Assembly: GCA_020445415.1 (NCBI GenBank)
Contig: JAGRGP010000026.1
Span: 62,001-126,000 of the forward strand
Direction of reading: 5' to 3'
Origin: Gammaproteobacteria bacterium
GTDB lineage: Bacteria > Pseudomonadota > Gammaproteobacteria > Chromatiales > Chromatiaceae
Length of the DNA stretch: 64,000 bases
Position 1 is the first letter of the stretch. Every line of letters begins with the position of its first letter. Shown piece after piece: positions 59,495 to 64,000 of the stretch. Both the position numbers and the translations under genes were made by a program. The notes under the pieces were generated by a model, which made no database searches, was not told the DNA's origin, and saw nothing but the letters and a program-made list of their open reading frames with translations.

Positions 59495-59528
59495 CCTTCC
59501 CTAAGGTAAGGAAGGTGATTTTCTTTTA
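59495..59528 (+). terminator. Possible terminator between glmU and glmS
   Basis: CCTTCC and GGAAGG form a 6-bp stem with a 9-base loop, followed by a T-rich tail (ATTTTCTTTT). It may attenuate read-through to glmS. Confidence 0.55.
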
Positions 59529-59549
59529 GATAAGGATGAAAAAACGAGA

Positions 59550-61376
59550 ATGTGTGGAATAGTTGGTGCCGTCGCAAGGCGGGAGGTACTGCCCGTGCTT
59601 ATGGAGGGGCTGAGGCGCCTGGAGTACCGGGGCTATGATTCTGCGGGTGTCGCTATCCGGGATGCTTCCGGCCGCCTGCAGCGAATCCGCTCCGTGGGTA
59701 AGGTATCAGCCCTTCAGCAACTGCTTGACGAGACCTCGATCGGTGGCGATTTAGGGATAGCCCATACCCGTTGGGCAACTCATGGCATGCCGGCTGAACG
59801 TAATGCGCACCCCCATATGAGTGGGGAAAAAGTGGCATTGGTACACAATGGAATCATTGAAAACCATGCGCAATTAAGAGAGGAATTGGAGGCCGGGGGC
59901 TACCGTTTTTCCTCGGAGACCGATACCGAAGTCATAGCGCATCTTTTGGATAGCATCCTGCAGCAGGAACCTGACCTACTCAAGGCCTTGCTCATAACCG
60001 TGACCCGCCTGGTAGGAGCCTATGCCTTGGCGGTAGCCAGCCCCGAAGACCCGGACCGCATCGTAGTGGCCCGGGCGGGCAGCCCGTTGGTTATCGGCCT
60101 GGGTAAAGGCGAGAACTTCATAGCCTCCGATGTCTTTGCATTGCTGCCGGTTACTCAGCGCTTCATGTTTCTTGATGAAGGTGACGTGGCGGAAATCTAC
60201 CGGGATCGGGTGGCCGTCTTCGATACCGATGGCAACCCTGTAGAACGTCTTGTGCGTGCCTCTCAGCTGGCTGCTTCTTCGGCAGACAAGGGACCTTACC
60301 GCCACTACATGCTCAAGGAGATTTACGAACAACCTTCGGTAATTGCCGAAACACTCGAAGGGCGGATACACCGAGGACGGTTGCTGGAAGAGAGTTTTGG
60401 CCACGAGGCGAAACAACTGCTGGATCGTTCCCGGTGCGTACATATTATCGCCTGCGGCACCAGTTACCATGCAGGCCTTGTGGCGCGGTACTGGCTCGAA
60501 GAAGCGGGTATCCCCTGCATGGTCGAGGTTGCCAGTGAATATCGCTATCGAAAAGTAGTGGTGCCCGAGAATACGCTGTTCGTAACTATCTCACAGTCGG
60601 GAGAAACGGCGGACACCCTGGCTGCGCTCCGAGGCGCGGCCCGTGCGGGATACCTTGGTAGCCTCACGATCTGTAATGTCCCCGAAAGCTCACTCGTGAG
60701 GGAGTCGGACGTCGCCTTGATGACCCGAGCGGGCCCAGAGATTGGGGTCGCCTCCACCAAGGCGTTCACTACCCAGCTGGTGGCTTTGCGGCTGCTGACC
60801 CTTGCACTGGCGCGGCGGCGTGGGCAGACACTGGATGAGCAGAAGCGACTGGTGGATGAGTTGCATGCCCTGCCCAGGCAGGTGGAGGTGGCACTCAACA
60901 TGAGCGAGGATATCGGGCGGATGGCAGAGGCATTCGCCGAAAAGCAGCACGCCCTGTTTCTTGGGCGGGGAGCTTTCTATCCAATAGCTTTGGAAGGCGC
61001 GCTGAAACTGAAGGAAATTTCTTATATCCATGCGGAAGCCTATCCGGCAGGAGAGTTGAAGCATGGGCCGTTGGCATTAGTCGATGCGGATATGCCCGTG
61101 ATCTGTGCCCTGCCCGACGACCCGCTGCTGGAAAAGGTGCTGTCCAATCTTCAGGAGGTCAGGGCGCGGGAGGGTGAGCTGTTCTTGTTTAGCGACCAGA
61201 AGGTCAAGATCGATCTGGATCACTACCAGAACCTTACCTTGGATGACATTTGCCAAAGCACCGCACCGATTGTCTACACAATACCCTTACAGTTGCTTGC
61301 TTATCATGTTGCCGTGCTGAAGGGTACTGACGTTGATCAGCCGCGTAATCTGGCCAAATCAGTGACGGTGGAATAG
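59550..61376 (+). CDS. glmS: Glutamine-fructose-6-phosphate aminotransferase (isomerizing)
   Basis: GlmS converts fructose 6-phosphate and glutamine to glucosamine 6-phosphate. The 608-residue protein (E. coli 609) has the Ntn-type catalytic Cys2 in MCGIVGAV, HTRWATHGMP and HNGIIENHAQLR in the glutaminase domain. Two SIS domains follow (HIIACGTSYHAGLVARYW, TISQSGETADTLAAL, IGVASTKAFTTQL), and the conserved C-terminal end is DQPRNLAKSVTVE. No glmS ribozyme is visible in the 57-bp leader. The gene converges on terC 337 bp downstream. Confidence 0.98.
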   Translation: MCGIVGAVARREVLPVLMEGLRRLEYRGYDSAGVAIRDASGRLQRIRSVGKVSALQQLLDETSIGGDLGIAHTRWATHGMPAERNAHPHMSGEKVALVHNGIIENHAQLREELEAGGYRFSSETDTEVIAHLLDSILQQEPDLLKALLITVTRLVGAYALAVASPEDPDRIVVARAGSPLVIGLGKGENFIASDVFALLPVTQRFMFLDEGDVAEIYRDRVAVFDTDGNPVERLVRASQLAASSADKGPYRHYMLKEIYEQPSVIAETLEGRIHRGRLLEESFGHEAKQLLDRSRCVHIIACGTSYHAGLVARYWLEEAGIPCMVEVASEYRYRKVVVPENTLFVTISQSGETADTLAALRGAARAGYLGSLTICNVPESSLVRESDVALMTRAGPEIGVASTKAFTTQLVALRLLTLALARRRGQTLDEQKRLVDELHALPRQVEVALNMSEDIGRMAEAFAEKQHALFLGRGAFYPIALEGALKLKEISYIHAEAYPAGELKHGPLALVDADMPVICALPDDPLLEKVLSNLQEVRAREGELFLFSDQKVKIDLDHYQNLTLDDICQSTAPIVYTIPLQLLAYHVAVLKGTDVDQPRNLAKSVTVE

Positions 61377-61713
61377 CTTATCACGGTGCTCGTTTTTACC
61401 GGGCGGATGTAACTCCGTCACCCTGCAAGCAACCGAGTCAGGGCAGACAAAACGGCTCCATGAGTGTTTGACCAATACAGTTGAGCGCTATTGGCCAACT
61501 GTCCTCATTTCGAGCTGTTTCTCGGCCCGATGGTCTGCGGATATTGGGTTTGGCGGCCAAGGCAGACGGCTAAAGGTGGGTAGTTTCAGCGGCGGGTATT
61601 ATCGATAGTCTACCCTTCCCCACTTGCGCATAATGGCGAGATGAATCTACTGGATTCAATTGAATCCCCCGTTAACCGCTATTCTTCAAAAGAACACCAC
61701 CCAAATGCAGACG
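61377..61713. other. Convergent glmS-terC intergenic region
   Basis: These 337 bp hold no gene that I can support. The only distinct structure is the 16-bp perfect palindrome GGATTCAATTGAATCC at 61652-61667, near the terC end. No clear T-run terminator was seen. Confidence 0.6.
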
Positions 61714-62481
61714 CTACTGGCTGGTTTCCTCAGCGCCCGCGGGTTGATGCTTATGCAGCTGAACCGGTTTCCCGCGGCGTTTACGTGCATAGATGTTCAG
61801 CATTTCAACGGCCACCGAGAACGACATGGCAAAGTAGATGTAGCCTTTCGGGATATGTAGATCCAGGCCTTCGCCGATAAGTGCCATGCCAACTAGAATG
61901 AGAAAGCTCAGTGCCAACATCTTGATGCTGGGGTGATTGTCCACGAACTCACCGATTGTCTTGGCAGCAAACATCATGACACCGACTGCTATGATGATGG
62001 CCAACACCATGACCGGGACATCACGCGCCATGCCCACGGCGGTAATCACCGAATCCAAGGAGAATACGATGTCGATCACCGCGATTTGAGCCAATACCAC
62101 TATGTAGCTCTTTGGCACGGAAGCGTGGGCTTCTGTATGTTCGCCACCCTCCAAACTGTCCCAGATCTCCTGGGTACTTTTCCATAATAAGAACAGACCG
62201 CCCGTGATCATGATCAGATCACGCCCGGATATTTCGTAGTGCAGTATCGTGAACAGCGGGCTGGTAAGGCGCATCATCCACGCCAGCGACAGTAGTAGCA
62301 GAATACGGGTGATCATTGCGAACGCCAGCCCTTGAATTCGGGCACGATTGCGTTGTTCCGGGGGCAGCCGGCCCACCACGATGGAGATGAAAATGATGTT
62401 GTCTATGCCCAGCACGATTTCCAGGGCCGTCAGCGTTACCAGTGCCAGCCAGGCTTCTGGGCTGAAAATCCATTCAAACAT
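61714..62481 (-). CDS. TerC-family integral membrane protein
   Basis: A membrane protein of 255 residues with about seven helices. Two repeats carry the TerC signature acidic residues: ALEIVLGIDNIIFISI in helix 2 and VIDIVFSLDSVITAVGM later. TerC proteins are linked to tellurite resistance and to manganese or calcium export and protein folding at the membrane; the ion here is not known. GAGGG precedes the ATG at 62481 by eight bases, which favours it over the open extension to 62532. The C-terminal tail is Lys/His-rich. Confidence 0.9.
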   Translation of the reverse strand: MFEWIFSPEAWLALVTLTALEIVLGIDNIIFISIVVGRLPPEQRNRARIQGLAFAMITRILLLLSLAWMMRLTSPLFTILHYEISGRDLIMITGGLFLLWKSTQEIWDSLEGGEHTEAHASVPKSYIVVLAQIAVIDIVFSLDSVITAVGMARDVPVMVLAIIIAVGVMMFAAKTIGEFVDNHPSIKMLALSFLILVGMALIGEGLDLHIPKGYIYFAMSFSVAVEMLNIYARKRRGKPVQLHKHQPAGAEETSQ

Positions 62482-63070
62482 GAGTCGTACCCTCAGATTA
62501 TTCTGAACTTGGCAGATCCTGATCTCTGCCATCGGCCAACCGCCATTCCTATACCAACTTCGATAGGGGCGTGAGTGGGATAGCCGTCAGCTCGCTACCA
62601 GAGCGGATTATACGGCGATCAACCAAAGTTGGAGGAGGGCTCAATTGTATCCGCTTTCACACACTAGGAGCGGGATTGTGAGACAGATGTAGCCCAGTTT
62701 ACCGTATATATCTCTTGCGCGTTGGTTGCGGAACGGGCCAGGTTTTGGTGTATTATCCTGAAAATATTACGGATTAAGAGGGTAGTGAGTGATGATTCGA
62801 GCAATGTTTTAACGACTCAGGCTCGTGCGGCTATACCAATAGACTTGCCAGTCAGAGTGGTTAATGACAGAAGTGGCTATTGTAGATAGCTCAAACTTAT
62901 GGTCTTTTATTAAAGTTCTAAATCTCTTTCTAACTCAGCAAGACAATTTAGACGTGGTAAGGATCCAGGCTATCTACGAGATGGTTTTCCGGACCAAGAG
63001 CTTGCTTGCGCTGAGTGGAGAAAAACGATAATTTCTCTATGTTAAAATTAGTAATTATGGAGCCGATCAG
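62482..63070. other. A+T-rich non-coding region before the srfA-like gene
   Basis: About 590 bp with no gene that I can support. By eye the last 350 bp are clearly richer in A and T than the genes to the left, and the composition then changes abruptly to G+C-rich at about 63100. Candidate promoter-like sequences (TTGCGG near 62727 with TATTAT about 19 bp on) are weak. A boundary of this kind is common at an inserted segment, but no repeat, tRNA or recombination gene marks it in view. Confidence 0.5.
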
Positions 63071-64000
63071 ATGAGCGGTGCTTTGTTGAGGTCGGCTGCC
63101 CTTCGGGAGTTTTTTGCTCTTGGTGCCGTCGGTCACCCAGTTTATCAGTCGGCTACGCAGCTGCGAGTCGCAATGTATAGCCAGATCGGTGCCGATGTCG
63201 CGGACTCCTTCGCGATTCCGAAACGAAACGACAGCGGCGACAGGATTGACTGGTACGCGCCGTTCGACGGCCCCGTGGTCCCGTGGTCTTCGGCCACGGT
63301 CGAGGAGCGCTCGGCGGCACTGACATCGCTGCAGGCGATGCGTGAACGAGTGCTGGATGCCGCTCATCGTCTGAAAGCGGAAGCGGACAGTGAACGCCAG
63401 GTGTTTGGTCGATTGTTGCAGCACGTTATGACTTTCCCGGATGATCAGCACGTCTATCTGGTCGATGGCAGGCCTGTGCTCACGTTCTGGGGCTTCCGTC
63501 GCCACGATGGCGCCGCCTCCAGCGACTCGCTGGCAATGCTGGCCGGCACGGCGGCACCTGCAGTGGCGCCGGCGATCGCAGCGGCTGCGCCGGTTGCCGC
63601 GGTGGCGGCGGGTCGGCGTTGGCCCTGGTGGCTGTGGCTGTTGTTGCTGCTGTTGTTGGCGTTGCCGCTGTTGTTCTGGTACCGCTCCTGCCAGGAGGTT
63701 CCGCGCGTCGATCTGCCGACTACGCTCCCGGACGGGCAGCCGAGGTTGCCCGTGGACGGGGTCGAACCGCGCCCGTACGATGTCGACCGGCGGGTGCGCG
63801 AGGTGGTGGGCGGCAGCGACGGTGTGTCGGATGTCGTCGACGGCATGGCGACCGAACCGGTGGATACCACCTTGCCGGATGCGCAGTCCGAGCAGCCTCC
63901 GGTGCCGCCGGAAGACGCGGAATTGTCGCCACCCGAGGGTGAGCAAGCACCGCCGGAACCGCCTGCGCCAGAGACGGCACCCGAACAGCCCCCGGTGCCG
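63071..64000 (+). CDS. srfA: SrfA-like protein, 5' part
   Basis: An uninterrupted reading frame of 310 codons runs from an ATG (GGAG eight bases upstream) to the window edge without a stop. Residues 1-145 form a conserved-looking domain with DRIDWYAPFDGPVVPW and HVYLVDGRPVLTFWGF, which I recognise as the N-terminus of SrfA, the first gene of the srfABC cluster known from Salmonella as an SsrB-regulated factor of unclear function. An Ala-rich segment (157-180) precedes one membrane helix (about 184-204, WPWWLWLLLLLLLALPLLFWY), then a Pro/Glu-rich tail. The gene is visibly G+C-rich, unlike its left neighbours. Family assignment is from memory of the pattern and needs a search. Confidence 0.6.
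   Translation, partial: MSGALLRSAALREFFALGAVGHPVYQSATQLRVAMYSQIGADVADSFAIPKRNDSGDRIDWYAPFDGPVVPWSSATVEERSAALTSLQAMRERVLDAAHRLKAEADSERQVFGRLLQHVMTFPDDQHVYLVDGRPVLTFWGFRRHDGAASSDSLAMLAGTAAPAVAPAIAAAAPVAAVAAGRRWPWWLWLLLLLLLALPLLFWYRSCQEVPRVDLPTTLPDGQPRLPVDGVEPRPYDVDRRVREVVGGSDGVSDVVDGMATEPVDTTLPDAQSEQPPVPPEDAELSPPEGEQAPPEPPAPETAPEQPPVP

Noticed and set aside
59493..59549. glmS ribozyme or riboswitch upstream of glmS
   Set aside because: The leader is only 57 bp and shows none of the ribozyme core; the ribozyme is a Firmicute feature.
62948..63000. Faint transposase-like peptide on the minus strand (PENHLVDSLD)
   Set aside because: The resemblance is a few residues only, in a frame antisense to another gene, with no inverted repeats or duplicated target site.
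62948..63946. Long minus-strand open frame of 332 codons opposite the right edge
   Set aside because: It is antisense to the srfA-like frame, is dominated by Arg/Gln/His repeats from the G+C-rich code, and has no recognisable domain. The plus strand has a good start and a family match.

Overview
The window looks like one continuous piece of a gammaproteobacterial chromosome around the replication origin. The gene pairs and order (glnA / ntrB-ntrC, dnaA-dnaN-recF-gyrB, rpmH-rnpA-yidC-mnmE, mnmG-rsmG-parA-parB, atpIBEFHAGDC, glmU-glmS) are typical of that class. A TusA protein beside a PP-loop tRNA sulfurtransferase and a CDF metal transporter, together with a sodium-pump decarboxylase and a TAXI-type TRAP transporter, would suit an environmental, possibly sulfur-metabolising lineage such as the Chromatiales. 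That placement is inference; no rRNA, tRNA, CRISPR array or intact insertion sequence was seen.

Layout, left to right. 1-4.5 kb: housekeeping and small redox genes (3' part of gpsA, trmL, a class-1B-like dihydroorotate dehydrogenase, a cNMP-HDOD regulator, a TlpA-like thioredoxin, an orphan protein). 4.7-10 kb: nitrogen control on the minus strand (glnA, a DUF4124 protein, glnL, glnG), with NtrC-type sites and a sigma-54 promoter. 10-12.4 kb: a tightly overlapping operon of a PP-loop ATPase, TusA and a CDF transporter. 12.6-17.8 kb: glyQS, gmhB-plsC and a free-standing AlaX editing protein. 17.8-28.3 kb: the origin region. dnaA-dnaN-recF-gyrB run leftwards and rpmH-rnpA-yidC-mnmE run rightwards, with two perfect parS palindromes inside recF. 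28.5-33.2 kb: a four-gene Na+-translocating methylmalonyl-CoA decarboxylase operon followed by a 3-hydroxyisobutyrate-dehydrogenase-like gene. 33.3-37.9 kb: a MoxR / DUF58 / TgpA cassette and a second TlpA-like protein on the minus strand. 38-50 kb: mnmG-rsmG, a small eight-cysteine zinc-ribbon-like protein, parAB, then a complete proton-type F1Fo ATP synthase operon. 50-57.4 kb: a DctB/DctD-like sigma-54 two-component pair, a strong sigma-54 promoter, a TAXI-TRAP receptor, a long nested mRNA stem-loop, a fused TRAP permease and a universal stress protein. 57.5-62.5 kb: an FKBP isomerase, glmU, glmS and a TerC-family protein. 62.5-64 kb: about 590 bp of visibly A+T-rich non-coding DNA, then the 5' part of a strikingly G+C-rich gene that resembles SrfA and runs off the edge.

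Functional links. The Na+-pumping decarboxylase sits about 10 kb from an ATP synthase whose c subunit carries a proton-type carboxylate site, so sodium exported by the pump probably feeds transport or antiport rather than this ATP synthase. DctBD very probably switches on the TAXI-TRAP operon through the sigma-54 site at 53745-53760. NtrC very probably controls glnA and its own glnLG operon. ParB from this window would load on the two sites in recF to organise origin segregation. The least ordinary items are the SrfA-like gene at a composition boundary, the TusA / PP-loop / CDF operon, the nested stem-loop inside the TRAP operon, and rnpA, which has no standard start codon in its conserved reading frame.
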